A stretch of DNA of 40,282 nucleotides. Source: an uncultured Selenomonadaceae bacterium. Lineage in GTDB: Bacteria > Bacillota > Negativicutes > Selenomonadales > Selenomonadaceae. The stretch spans positions 1 to 40,282 of the forward strand of contig CAJOFR010000019.1 of assembly GCA_905234195.1 (NCBI GenBank). The letters run 5' to 3'. The notes under the pieces were generated by a model, which was not told where the DNA came from, did no database searches, and worked only from the letters and a program-made list of their open reading frames with translations. Shown piece by piece: positions 22,760 through 31,744 of this stretch. A program made the position numbers and the translations under genes. The number at the start of each line of letters is the position of its first letter. The stretch's first letter is position 1.

Positions 22760-23618
22760 GTTTAATAATCTCGACGAACAAGAGGCATTGAATATAAGTT
22801 TTAGCATAGACAAAGACTTGACAGAGGCAACGAACAAGTCGAAGCTGACGATAATAAATTTATCGGAGGAAACTATTCGTAAAATAGAAAAGGCAGATAC
22901 GGCGGTTGAGATTTACGCAGGGTACAGGGATAATGGCGGCGCGCTACAAATATTCAGCGGGAGTATAATAGAATGCGAAACGAAAGATGAAGGCGTTGAC
23001 GTAGTGACCGAGATGACTTTATCTGACGGGCAAGTTTCGGTGCGTGACACGATGGTTACATTGAATTTTGCGCCGGACACGAACTCGAAAGTTATTGTAG
23101 AAATGCTGGCAAAGGAAATGAATTTGCCGCTGGTGTTGGGAAAAGACGTTACCTTCAAGAGTTATCCGGAGGGCTATTCTTTTTACGGAAAAGCGGCGGA
23201 CGCTTTATCGGAAGTATGCAAGGGAAATAAATTAACGTGGTCGATACAAAATGGCGAACTGACGATAATTTTAAATGGCGGGATAACGGCGCAGAGGGGA
23301 ATAGTTTTTTCGGCGTCAAGCGGGCTGATAGGTGCTCCCGAAAGAGTAATTAACGCTAATCAGTACGAAGATTTGATGACGATAGCGCGGGAGATTGACC
23401 AAAAGGAATTGAAGGAAAAGCCGAATAAGAGCGAAGGCTGGCGGATAAAAGTTTTGTTATCCCCGACAGTACAAGCCGGAGATTATATCAAAGTTGAATC
23501 GCGGCGAGTGCAAAGTTGGATGCGCGTCGAAAAAATCAAACACAGCGGGAATTTGGACGGCGGAGAATGGATAACCGAGCTTGAGTTAGTGGAGGTTGAT
23601 TTAAATGCAGACGGATAA
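22710..23618 (+). CDS. Baseplate hub protein (gp44/gp27-like)
   Basis: A 302-residue protein overlapping the plug gene, with RBS GGAGGAA. Features fit late control D/hub proteins: LNISFSIDKDLTEATNKSKL, AVEIYAGYRDNGG, GYSFYGKAADALSEVCKGNK and a C-terminal GDYIKVESRRVQSWMRVEKI. The hub adapts the tube end to the central spike encoded next. Confidence 0.8.
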   Translation: MYWRRMYRIVFPDLGFEFNNLDEQEALNISFSIDKDLTEATNKSKLTIINLSEETIRKIEKADTAVEIYAGYRDNGGALQIFSGSIIECETKDEGVDVVTEMTLSDGQVSVRDTMVTLNFAPDTNSKVIVEMLAKEMNLPLVLGKDVTFKSYPEGYSFYGKAADALSEVCKGNKLTWSIQNGELTIILNGGITAQRGIVFSASSGLIGAPERVINANQYEDLMTIAREIDQKELKEKPNKSEGWRIKVLLSPTVQAGDYIKVESRRVQSWMRVEKIKHSGNLDGGEWITELELVEVDLNADG

Positions 23619-24225
23619 CGAATTTAAAACCGTCGTGAAAGAGTGGACGGAGGAAAGATTATCGAATGTGCATACCGCATTACCCGCGAAAGTTGTTGGG
23701 GTGCTTGACCCCGAAAAGGAAAAGGACGACCCTTGCGTAAATGTACAACCTTATGGGAAATTTAAGACTGCAGACGGCAGGCGGTTACCTTATCCTATTA
23801 TCCGCAGAGTTCCTATAGTCTTTCCTTGTGGCAATGATGGCAACAGCGGCTTAACTTTTCCTGTTTACAAAGGCGATACCGGCTTGATTGTTTTCGCCGA
23901 AAGTCAGATAACGGATTTTATGTTCGGTGAAAAATATAATTGTGATGACCCGCGAAGATTTTCGCTGAATGACGCCGTATTCTTTCCAGGTCTTTATTCA
24001 CGTGAAACATCTAAAAAAATTTCGCGTGGTAGCGGCGTTTGTATGTTTCATAACGGCAGTTTTGTTAGGCTTACAGGTAGTGCGTTGACAGGAACAATCG
24101 GAGCGACGAGTTTCAGTTTCAGCAACGGTGATTTAATTGTGAACGGAGTTTCTCTTAAGAAACAGCGGGAGGATTTGAATTTATTACAATATATCTACGG
24201 GCGAGGCGGGGTAAATGGCGTATGA
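23605..24225 (+). CDS. Central spike protein with Gp138 N-terminal OB domain
   Basis: A 206-residue protein. HTALPAKVVGVLDPEKEKDD and VFPCGNDGNSGLTFPVYKGD, then DTGLIVFAE, are typical of the Gp138/phage spike OB domain. The C-terminal SGVCMFHNGSFVRLTGSALT and strands after it could form the triple beta-helix tip. It overlaps both neighbours, which supports co-translation with the hub and gp25-like protein. Confidence 0.82.
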   Translation: MQTDNEFKTVVKEWTEERLSNVHTALPAKVVGVLDPEKEKDDPCVNVQPYGKFKTADGRRLPYPIIRRVPIVFPCGNDGNSGLTFPVYKGDTGLIVFAESQITDFMFGEKYNCDDPRRFSLNDAVFFPGLYSRETSKKISRGSGVCMFHNGSFVRLTGSALTGTIGATSFSFSNGDLIVNGVSLKKQREDLNLLQYIYGRGGVNGV

Positions 24226-24589
24226 TTTAGCTTTAGATTTTGACAGCTGGGATTTGGAACTTGAAAACAATGATTTGATTCTGATAGACGGAGCGGAAAG
24301 AATAGCGCAACAGATTTTAATTACGTTGCGTTTTTTTTATGGCGAATGGTTTTTAGATTTAACTGACGGCACGCCTTATCTCGAAGAAATTTTAGTAAAA
24401 ACCCCCAATCTTGCTCACGTAAGACAGATAATTTCTGAAAAGATTTTAAGTGTCGAAGGCGTTGATTCGCTTGATTCGTTAACGCTTGATTATGACGTAC
24501 AGAAAAGAAATTTAGTTATAGAATACGAGACGAGTACAAGCTACGGCTTAATAACGCGGCGGGAGGTGATAAACTATGGCACTGGTTGA
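24215..24589 (+). CDS. Baseplate wedge protein, DUF2634/gp25-like
   Basis: A 124-residue protein with the gp25/DUF2634 pattern: ERIAQQILITLRFFYGEWFL, a DLTDGTPYLEEILVK segment and a closing helix-strand region. Gp25-like proteins seed sheath assembly at the baseplate. The gene overlaps spike and J genes. Confidence 0.82.
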   Translation: MAYDLALDFDSWDLELENNDLILIDGAERIAQQILITLRFFYGEWFLDLTDGTPYLEEILVKTPNLAHVRQIISEKILSVEGVDSLDSLTLDYDVQKRNLVIEYETSTSYGLITRREVINYGTG

Positions 24590-26018
24590 ATACGGATTAT
24601 CGGCGACAGGATTTAGGCGAAAGAGATTGCCTGAAATAATTCAAGATTTAAATGAAAGAGTTTCAGACAAACTTGGTGTACCGATAGAAACCGGAGCAAA
24701 CTCTATTTTCGGACAACTTCACGGTGTTTACGGATTTGCACTTGCCGAAATTTGGGAAAACTTAGAGAAAATCTATAACGCGATGTATCCGAGCACAGCT
24801 AACGGAGTATCGCTATCAAACGCGGCGGGATTAGCGGGGATTGCGCAAATATCGGCAGAAAAAACGACGATTATTGCCACGTGTTACGGGAATGAAAGCG
24901 TGTTGATTCCGTACGGGGCAAATATCGCGTCAAGAATAGATAATTCAATGATATTCACTAATCTTGAAGTGGATAAAAGAATTTCAGCAAGTCAAGCATG
25001 TGAAATAAATCTGACAATACCGACCGTTGAAGTGGGCAAAACTTATCAGATAAATCTAGACGGGGAGCAAGCGAGTTACAGGGCGGCTGATTCTGATACG
25101 AGCGTGGATATTTTTTCGGCGTTGGCTTTACAATTTGAGTTTGATGACAAAGAATTTGTAATTGACGATGACGGATTGACGATAGAAATGAATGACGCGG
25201 AGGAAACTTTTTCGCTGTCAACGAGCACGATTAATATTGCGAGAATAGGAACGCCATATAAATTTGAGTGCGTGAACTACGGGGCGAATGCGCCGCCAAT
25301 AGGAACGGTGACGCATATTATAACTAATTATTCCGGTTGGACAGATGTTGTTAATAACAAAGTGGCGAATGTGGCGAGGAATGCTGAAACGGACACTGAA
25401 TTACGTCAAAGGTGGGCGCGGAGCGTCTATGCAAGGGGTTTAATGATGACAGACGCAATAGCCGCTAGTATTTACCAATACTGCGACGGGGTAACTTTGG
25501 CGAGGGTGTACGAAAATACGTCAGATGAAATGGATTCGGACGGGCGACCGCCACACTCGATAGAGGCTGTTGTTGAAGGAGGAGACCCGCAAGAAATTTG
25601 CAAGGTTATACTCGAAAAGAAGGCGGCAGGAATTGACACATACGGTAGCATAAAGCGAACGATAACCGATATTCAAGGTGTTTTTCATCCGATTTATTTT
25701 AATCGTCCTGTAGATTTAAAAATCTGGTTGAAGATTGAATTATCGACGGAAGATAATGAAGTAAACGAGATTTTAAGTGGATTACAGAATATAAAAAAGG
25801 CGATACTCGAACGCGGCGCGACGTATGAAGTTGGACAAGATGTGAAGGTACAAACGTTTTATCAAGATGTTTATAACAACACGACGGGCGTTGGTTACGT
25901 AACGATAACTTCAGCGACGGGCGAAACACCCAGTCTTTATTCGGCAAAAAATATTAAAATAGATTGCAGACACCGAGCAGTTTTTGACGAAAGCAGAATT
26001 GAAGTGATTGAGCTTTGA
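24576..26018 (+). CDS. Baseplate J-like protein
   Basis: A 480-residue J-like wedge protein. The N-terminus (GLSATGFRRKRLPEIIQDLN) and GANSIFGQLHGVYGFALAEI are characteristic. ETDTELRQRWARSVYARGLM and HSIEAVVEGGDPQEICKVIL belong to the conserved core, ahead of the PVDLKIWLKIEL strand. It links gp25-like and fibre-carrying parts of the wedge. RBS GGGAGGTGAT with ATG 7 nt later. Confidence 0.9.
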   Translation: MALVEYGLSATGFRRKRLPEIIQDLNERVSDKLGVPIETGANSIFGQLHGVYGFALAEIWENLEKIYNAMYPSTANGVSLSNAAGLAGIAQISAEKTTIIATCYGNESVLIPYGANIASRIDNSMIFTNLEVDKRISASQACEINLTIPTVEVGKTYQINLDGEQASYRAADSDTSVDIFSALALQFEFDDKEFVIDDDGLTIEMNDAEETFSLSTSTINIARIGTPYKFECVNYGANAPPIGTVTHIITNYSGWTDVVNNKVANVARNAETDTELRQRWARSVYARGLMMTDAIAASIYQYCDGVTLARVYENTSDEMDSDGRPPHSIEAVVEGGDPQEICKVILEKKAAGIDTYGSIKRTITDIQGVFHPIYFNRPVDLKIWLKIELSTEDNEVNEILSGLQNIKKAILERGATYEVGQDVKVQTFYQDVYNNTTGVGYVTITSATGETPSLYSAKNIKIDCRHRAVFDESRIEVIEL

Positions 26019-26746
26019 AAGAGAAATTAATCAGTCAATTTCAAGAAAAGCCGATAATCGCGGCGGAGCTTGAGGCTCTGGAAGAGGAGCTGGCGGAAAT
26101 AACAACGGCAATGAACGACCTGCAGGAAAAGCGATGGATAGACACAGGCGCAGGGGTACAACTTGACGGAATAGGTGAAATTGTAGGCAAGGACAGGACG
26201 TTATTTAATGTGCTGGTGTTGCCTTTTTTTGGATTCAGAGACCAACCGGACACGTTGACTTTCGGCGAAGGAAGGTTTAGAGACAGCGGGGAAAATTGGC
26301 TGGCGTCAACGGAATTATCGGATGCGCTTTATCGACTTATCCTATGGGCAAAAGTTTTAAAGAATACGTCTAAATGCAACGTGAATGACACGATACGCGC
26401 TTTGAAGTACATTTTCAACTGCCACGAGGCTATAGTTGAAGACGTAGGCAATGCGAAAATTAAAATAGGGATTGGAAGAAAATTAACTGCGTCAGACTTA
26501 ATGATTTTCCAGGCGTTTAATTTGATGATACGCGCAGGAGGCGTGGGAATTGAATTGGCGGAAAGCTATCACGCGGGATATTATTTTGGTTTTAGAGACC
26601 AACGAAATGCGCAAGGCTTTGAAATAGGAATTTTCGCAGACTTAGTGGACTTGTACAACACGCCGAAAAGCGAAACTTATTATTTTGGATTCAGTGACCA
26701 AAAGAATGTTCGTACTTTCGGCGAAGGAATTTTTAGAGAGGAGTGA
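26015..26746 (+). CDS. Baseplate wedge / tail-fibre adaptor, DUF2612 type
   Basis: A 243-residue protein starting with TTG that overlaps the J stop (TTGA). RWIDTGAGVQLDGIGEIVGK, LILWAKVLKNTSKCNVNDTI and IGIGRKLTASDLMIFQAFNL fit DUF2612 proteins, which occupy the gpI position and hold fibres. A FGFRDQ-type block of about 20 residues occurs three times, near residues 71, 190 and 223, an unusual repetition in this family. Confidence 0.78.
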   Translation: MKEKLISQFQEKPIIAAELEALEEELAEITTAMNDLQEKRWIDTGAGVQLDGIGEIVGKDRTLFNVLVLPFFGFRDQPDTLTFGEGRFRDSGENWLASTELSDALYRLILWAKVLKNTSKCNVNDTIRALKYIFNCHEAIVEDVGNAKIKIGIGRKLTASDLMIFQAFNLMIRAGGVGIELAESYHAGYYFGFRDQRNAQGFEIGIFADLVDLYNTPKSETYYFGFSDQKNVRTFGEGIFREE

Positions 26747-26752
26747 TTTTTT

Positions 26753-27529
26753 TTGGCAAAGCCGACAACAACTTTAGATTTCGGGGAAATTTTTGCGTCA
26801 CAATCGCCGCGAACGCCTTATACGTGGGCTAGCACGAATTACTTGCGGGGTTGGGATTATGTAGGAAGTGAACCGCCTTTACGTGAACAATTTGACGCCT
26901 TGCAAAAACTTTCAGACCAAAAGGATAAATATTTGTTTGACTACTGCAATTATCTTGACCAAAAAACTGTACCGTCGGAGTTACTTGACTTGACGAATTT
27001 AAATTTGTTGGGCAGTCCGACGGTGCCGACGCCGCCTTTAACGGACAATTCAAAGAGGATAGCGAACACAGAATTTGTTCAAGGTGTAGTAGCAAACAGT
27101 TTGAACAGTCCGATATTTACAGGCAGTCCGACGGCGACAACTCCTGCACTTACGGATAACAGCAACAGACTGGCGACGACGGCTTTTGTTAAGGCGATAT
27201 GCGATGATTTAATCGGCGTAGACTTCAATGACAATTTAATGGCAGGCTATATCAAGTTCAAGAATTCGCTACTTTTCCAATGGACGGAAGGTTACACGGA
27301 TTCTGACGGATATTTGACTTTCCATTTTGCGACTGATTTTAGGGCGTCGAATACCTTTAACTGCATACCGTTTTTCATGGCGCAGACTGATGACAGGAGG
27401 AGCTTGGTATTTAACGTTTTGCAGGACACGAGGACGAAAAATTCGGTGAAGATTGTAGCTTGGGATACGGAGGATAAATCCGTACCGCCTACAGGAACTT
27501 TTGTAGGTATCTTCGCTTTTGGTTTTTGA
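26753..27529 (+). CDS. Tail fibre protein
   Basis: A 258-residue protein that begins at TTG after GAGGAGTGAT. It has two copies of a phage tail fibre repeat, one near residue 86 (GSPTVPTPPLTDNSKRIANT) and one near residue 123 (GSPTATTPALTDNSNRLATT), each leading into FV. The C-terminus from about residue 150 is beta-rich (LMAGYIKFKNSLLFQW) and resembles fibre tips of the gp53-like kind. It is the first fibre gene after the wedge. Confidence 0.75.
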   Translation: MAKPTTTLDFGEIFASQSPRTPYTWASTNYLRGWDYVGSEPPLREQFDALQKLSDQKDKYLFDYCNYLDQKTVPSELLDLTNLNLLGSPTVPTPPLTDNSKRIANTEFVQGVVANSLNSPIFTGSPTATTPALTDNSNRLATTAFVKAICDDLIGVDFNDNLMAGYIKFKNSLLFQWTEGYTDSDGYLTFHFATDFRASNTFNCIPFFMAQTDDRRSLVFNVLQDTRTKNSVKIVAWDTEDKSVPPTGTFVGIFAFGF

Positions 27530-27545
27530 AAGGAGGTGATGCTTT

Positions 27546-27995
27546 ATGAGAATGGATACAGTAACCGATTCTCCAAAACAACTGCTTGAAACTTCCGCTA
27601 TAGTGAAAAATATGGGTAATATCGCGATTACCCTTCGTGTAGTCAACACAAGGACATCAACTTTGACGATTTACCCGCAACAAGATGCGAAATACGTCAA
27701 TTCGACCGCCTATGTACAGGCGACGCAAGCGGGGGTAAGAGTACCGATTCAGATAACACCGTATAAGACGTCGAGCACAGACGGCGAAAGTGCGGAGTTA
27801 TCGGGATTTTTGCCGCTGACAGGGGGAACGCTTGAAGGCGATTTGAACGTAAACGGGAATTTAATGATTTACGGGAAAAGTATAACGACGCTGATTGACC
27901 AATCGGTGGCGTACTCGTTTTCAACGCAGTTAAATTTCCGCGCGGCGACGGACGCCGAAATAACAGATATGTTAAATGACGTATTCGGAAATTAG
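27546..27995 (+). CDS. Tail-fibre-associated protein with C-terminal ATDAEI motif
   Basis: A 149-residue protein with RBS AAAGGAGGTGAT. Residues 1-80 form a beta domain (NIAITLRVVNTRTSTLTIYP). SGFLPLTGGTLEGDLNVNGN is a common fibre repeat, and the end AATDAEITDMLNDVFGN matches the C-termini of three other proteins of this locus. Probably a fibre or collar component. Exact role unknown. Confidence 0.65.
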   Translation: MRMDTVTDSPKQLLETSAIVKNMGNIAITLRVVNTRTSTLTIYPQQDAKYVNSTAYVQATQAGVRVPIQITPYKTSSTDGESAELSGFLPLTGGTLEGDLNVNGNLMIYGKSITTLIDQSVAYSFSTQLNFRAATDAEITDMLNDVFGN

Positions 27996-28008
27996 GGAGG
28001 TTAAAAAA

Positions 28009-28296
28009 ATGTTAGGAGAAACTAAGCTGGCAAGCTATGAAGAAATGGTGAATGGGAATTTTTCGCAGAAAGTAGCGACGGCGCGCAGTGTGATTGAGAG
28101 TGCGGAGCTTACGGGCGCGAGGTACAGGGTGGTTGCGTACTACGGAACTCAACCGGTGCGCGGGACAAATTATTTGTTTATCGCGGAGCAGACGCTGACG
28201 ACGGCTAAGATTGAACGTCATCTCGTCAAATTGGCAGTGAATGAATTTCAAGGGGAATTTACGCTTGTGGGCAAGTCCATTGAGCGTATTGATTGA
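28009..28296 (+). CDS. Small cystatin-like protein in the fibre locus
   Basis: This 95-residue protein begins at ATG 28009 with GGGAGG as RBS. It resembles stefin/cystatin in layout: an N-terminal helix (YEEMVNGNFSQKVATARSVI), a strand, then YYGTQPVRGTNYLFIAEQ containing Q48-P-V-R-G52-T-N-Y, the position of the QxVxG protease-binding loop, and closing strands (EFQGEFTLVGKSI). No signal peptide is present. Function in a tail locus is unknown; it could be a structural cystatin-fold protein rather than an inhibitor. Confidence 0.55.
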   Translation: MLGETKLASYEEMVNGNFSQKVATARSVIESAELTGARYRVVAYYGTQPVRGTNYLFIAEQTLTTAKIERHLVKLAVNEFQGEFTLVGKSIERID

Positions 28297-28311
28297 TTGA
28301 AGGGAAAAATC

Positions 28312-28959
28312 ATGAGCTACGATACAAGCGATTTTGTAAGGGTATCAAATTTAAAGGTATTCGCGGAACAAGTCAACAATAAAATTACCACAGTGAACGA
28401 AAACGCTGATAAAGGATTTAAAGCGTTAGAAGTCGTTGACAACGTGGTTTATTTTTATAACTCGACGGACACGACTACAACACCTGTTGCGAGCTTTAGT
28501 TTTCCCGAAGAGATTTTTCTTGACCAGGCGAAGACGACGATTGTTGAGAATTTCAGTTTTTCGACGTCAATTTATCCTGGCGCGGTTAATCCGAATTTAG
28601 ACGGAAAACCTGTTTTGGTGCTTGCGATTAAGGGTGATAATGCGATAAATCCGACGCTTAAGTACAGCTTTTTGAGTTTAGACAAACTTTTGAAGGCTTA
28701 TTCTGCGGGTGATGAATCAATCACGCTGGACGACTACACAATCAAGGTAAAAATCTCGGAGGAGGCGGGAAACGCGCTCGTGCTTAAGAATGATGGCTTA
28801 TATGTTGATATAAGCGGGAAGATGAATAAAGCGACAGGAACGACTGCTGGACATATAGCGACGTTTGATTCAAACGGGAATGTGATTGACAGTGGGGCGA
28901 AACTGGCGACGGACGCTGAAGTAACTGAAATGTTAAATGAGATTTTCAGCTCCGTCTAA
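28312..28959 (+). CDS. Tail-fibre-locus paralogue 1, ATDAEV C-terminus
   Basis: A 215-residue protein; ATG 28312 after GAAGGGA. It shares with the genes at 31745 and 32413 an N-terminal helix (LKVFAEQVNNKITTVNENAD), the block FPEEIFLDQAKTTIVENF, the signature YPGAVNPNLDGKPVLVLA, fibre-like G-x-I-x-x-F-D-S-N-G repeats and the end ATDAEVTEMLNEIF. The family is not known to me by name. The layout suggests an elongated trimeric tail component. A terminator follows. Confidence 0.65.
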   Translation: MSYDTSDFVRVSNLKVFAEQVNNKITTVNENADKGFKALEVVDNVVYFYNSTDTTTTPVASFSFPEEIFLDQAKTTIVENFSFSTSIYPGAVNPNLDGKPVLVLAIKGDNAINPTLKYSFLSLDKLLKAYSAGDESITLDDYTIKVKISEEAGNALVLKNDGLYVDISGKMNKATGTTAGHIATFDSNGNVIDSGAKLATDAEVTEMLNEIFSSV

Positions 28960-28974
28960 AAAAGAATGACAGAA

Positions 28975-29000
28975 GGCGCAGATAAAAATCTGCGTCTTTT
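28975..29000 (+). terminator. Intrinsic terminator between fibre genes
   Basis: GGCGCAGAT (28975-28983) and ATCTGCGTC (28988-28996) form a 9-bp stem with one G-T pair and an AAAA loop. TTTT follows. The next start codon is 22 bp away. Confidence 0.75.
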
Positions 29001-29021
29001 CTGTTTGAAGGAGGTGTTTTT

Positions 29022-29390
29022 ATGGCGGAAGCAATAAATGTTGTACCGCTGATTGCGCAACTTCAGCGAAGTTTAATTTTTGTGCGTGATTTTGTGATTG
29101 AAAAATTCGTCCTCAAGCCGAAAATAAACGCGGTGACAATATCAGTTAGCGGCTGGAGTTACAACAACAATGAAACTTCAGACTACAAATACTATTACGA
29201 TATACCTGCCGCAGGGGTAACGACGAATCATATAGCCGAAGTAAATTTTGCGCCGGTAAGTGTTGATATAGCGGCAGACGCTGAAGTTTGCCCGACGAAT
29301 CAAACACTTGCGGGCAAAATAAGGTTACGCGCCAAAAATGTACCGAGTTACGCTTTAACTGCCGAATATCACGTTATTGAAGGGTGGTAG
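29022..29390 (+). CDS. Hypothetical tail-fibre-locus protein
   Basis: A 122-residue protein with RBS GAAGGAGGTG. An N-terminal helix (INVVPLIAQLQRSLIFVRDF) leads to a beta domain with KINAVTISVSGWSYNNNETS and a C-terminal IRLRAKNVPSYALTAEYHVI. It looks like a small fibre cap or chaperone, but I recognise no named family. Its stop overlaps the region before the large MBG-repeat protein. Confidence 0.6.
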   Translation: MAEAINVVPLIAQLQRSLIFVRDFVIEKFVLKPKINAVTISVSGWSYNNNETSDYKYYYDIPAAGVTTNHIAEVNFAPVSVDIAADAEVCPTNQTLAGKIRLRAKNVPSYALTAEYHVIEGW

Positions 29391-29394
29391 TTTA

Positions 29395-31725
29395 ATGGCG
29401 TATGGCAAAGTTAAACTCCCATTTGCACGAAAGAAAATTTTCGTGACCTTGCCGACGATGGCGGAGGTGCTGACGTACAACGGGAAGGCGCAAACTCCAA
29501 CGTGGAATAACTATGATTCATCACAGCTGATAATCGGCGGGGTGTATCATGACCAAACGAATGCGGGAACTTATTACGCGACTTTCACGCCGGCAAGTGG
29601 TTATTGTTGGAGCGACGGCACTACCACGACAAAAAGCGTTGCCTGGACGATAAACAAGGCGGCGGGAAATATTTCGATAAATCCGACAAGCGGCAGTATC
29701 AATTACGGGGCGACGAAAACTTTCACCGTAACCAAAACAGGCGACGGGGCTTTAAGTGTAGATTCTTCAAACAAGAATGCGATAACCGCGTCTTTAAGCG
29801 GCAATACGGTAACCTTGACGGGTGTTGGCTCCTCAAGCGGAAATATCACGATAACAGTTTTCATGCCCGAAACAGCAAACTACACGGCGGCAAGTGCTAC
29901 TTATACGGCAACAGTCAGCAAGTTGCAGGTGGCAGTACCGACGGTAACGAGCAATTTGACTTACAACGGGCAAGCACAATCGCCGACAATTTCTGCATAC
30001 GACACGAATTTAATTTCGGTAAGCGGGAACAGCGCAATTGACGCGGGAACTCACACCGTAGTTTTCTCGCTGAAGGACAAAAATAATTACACGTGGGCGG
30101 ACGGTACGACTGCAAATAAAACCGCCGATTGGAATATCGCGGTGATGAAACTGCCTAAGCCGACGGCTACAACTACTTCGTTTAATTATTCGGCAAGCGG
30201 GAATAGTTTGGAAGTTAAGAATTATAATCCAGAGTACATGATACAAAGCGGCGATGTTTCTGCTGTAAATCCAGGTAATTACACGGCAACTTATACGCTT
30301 AATTCAGCAAATATTGCGTGGGTTGACGGTACAACTGCGCCCGTAAATATCGATTGGAGTATCGGCACTCTGAAACTGCCTAAGCCGACAGCTACAACTA
30401 CTTCGTTTACCTACAACGGCGAGGAACAAACTCTCGACGTTAAAAATTATAATCCAGCGTACATGACGCAGAGCGGGGAAGTTTCTGCGACGAACGCAGG
30501 AACGCGCTATGTTACCTACTCTTTGAAGAATAAAGACGCAACGACTTGGAGCGACGGAACTACCAATGATGTTACTATTGAATGGACGATTGGTAAAATG
30601 ACACCTACTCTTACTTTAAGTCCGTCAATTATAGCACTTAGCTCCTCTACCCGCTCGCGTACAGTTACGTACAATTACACGGGCGACGGCGAAATTACCG
30701 TTACTCCAGCCAATAATAAGATTTCTACTTCAGTTGAAGGTAACGTTATCACCGTCAATTATATTTCCGGTGTTGCTGGCAATAGGATTACCTTTACTGT
30801 TAACGCATCTGAAACGGATAATTGCAAACCGGTAAGTGCGCAAGGCACTGTTAATATTGCTTCTGCGTCAATTACCGCATCAGCAACTGAAATTAGGGAT
30901 ATTATACGCGCAGGGTTGGCTCCTTCAACTTGGAATGTCGGCGACTACTTCCCTATAACTTTAAACGGTGACACCGGTTGCGGATTAAGTTTCAACAATA
31001 AGCAAGCCTATGCGATTATTTTGGGTTTTGACCACAACATGGCTTTGGAAAGTGGCGGTGCACATTCGGTACACTTTGCGCTTAGTACCAGTACATCACT
31101 TGTAGCTTTTAAGAGTTCCTTCGCTTATGAAAGCGATATCCTAAGTAATCGTTATTATATTAACTACAATGGAAACGGGTTCCAATACATAAAAAAGCAT
31201 GCTGAAGGACACGAAGCCGCTAATACAAAAAATCCCACAACAACTGCAGGAGGCTGGAACGGCAGTCACTTACGTAACACAGTTATGACGGGGTTCCTTA
31301 GTGTGTTGCCGACCGAATGGAAAAATGTTATAAGTACGTGCACAAAATATACCGATAATCACGGCTATTATTGGAGTTCAAGTCATGACGGAATAGGTTA
31401 TGCAGGCAATTACAAACAATATGTTGGACTTGAAGAACATGTAACAGCTACTTCAGATAAAATGTTCACGTTAGCCCCGTTTGAATGTTGGGGCAGTACA
31501 GGTGGTGCTAATACGCATGAGCCGACAAAGCAAAGCAGATACAGTTATTTCGCTCAAGGAGGTAGCCCCCCAAAAAATATGGAATGGTGGACACGTTCAA
31601 TAGCTGTAGGCGAGCGTTTCTATGCCCAGTGCGCCGTTAGTGGTAATACAACAGGTAGCTCAATGAACAATAAACTTGTGTACGCCGATAAAATGGGCGT
31701 TGTACCTTGCTTTATGATTAGTTAA
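29395..31725 (+). CDS. Large tail fibre/receptor-binding protein: MBG/Ig-like repeats and DUF6273
   Basis: A 776-residue protein. Residues about 15-330 and on hold bacterial Ig/MBG-like modules (LTYNGKAQTP, DAGTHTVVFSLKDKNNYTWA). Two adjacent modules, starting near residues 252 and 327, both open KLPKPTATTTSF and are 75 residues apart. From about 490 a DUF6273-like domain follows (IRDIIRAGLAPSTWNVGDYF, WNGSHLRNTVMTGFLSVLP, WWTRSIAVGE, ending GVVPCFMIS), resembling C-type-lectin-like ligand domains. ATG 29395 follows AAGGGTGGT. It probably binds a host surface glycan or protein. Confidence 0.75.
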   Translation: MAYGKVKLPFARKKIFVTLPTMAEVLTYNGKAQTPTWNNYDSSQLIIGGVYHDQTNAGTYYATFTPASGYCWSDGTTTTKSVAWTINKAAGNISINPTSGSINYGATKTFTVTKTGDGALSVDSSNKNAITASLSGNTVTLTGVGSSSGNITITVFMPETANYTAASATYTATVSKLQVAVPTVTSNLTYNGQAQSPTISAYDTNLISVSGNSAIDAGTHTVVFSLKDKNNYTWADGTTANKTADWNIAVMKLPKPTATTTSFNYSASGNSLEVKNYNPEYMIQSGDVSAVNPGNYTATYTLNSANIAWVDGTTAPVNIDWSIGTLKLPKPTATTTSFTYNGEEQTLDVKNYNPAYMTQSGEVSATNAGTRYVTYSLKNKDATTWSDGTTNDVTIEWTIGKMTPTLTLSPSIIALSSSTRSRTVTYNYTGDGEITVTPANNKISTSVEGNVITVNYISGVAGNRITFTVNASETDNCKPVSAQGTVNIASASITASATEIRDIIRAGLAPSTWNVGDYFPITLNGDTGCGLSFNNKQAYAIILGFDHNMALESGGAHSVHFALSTSTSLVAFKSSFAYESDILSNRYYINYNGNGFQYIKKHAEGHEAANTKNPTTTAGGWNGSHLRNTVMTGFLSVLPTEWKNVISTCTKYTDNHGYYWSSSHDGIGYAGNYKQYVGLEEHVTATSDKMFTLAPFECWGSTGGANTHEPTKQSRYSYFAQGGSPPKNMEWWTRSIAVGERFYAQCAVSGNTTGSSMNNKLVYADKMGVVPCFMIS
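30148..30597 (+). repeat. Two tandem 225-bp coding repeats in the MBG fibre gene
   Basis: Units begin at 30148 and 30373 with nearly identical DNA (AAACTGCCTAAGCCGAC, then ACTACTTCGTTTA). Conservation falls off towards the ends. It indicates recent module duplication compared with the other, diverged modules. Confidence 0.75.
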
Positions 31726-31744
31726 AAAAATGGAGGGAAATAAA

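Noticed and set aside
29395-31725. Diversity-generating retroelement target (C-type-lectin-like variable domain)
   Set aside because: The C-terminal domain is lectin-like, but no reverse transcriptase gene, template repeat or variable/template pair is visible in the window.
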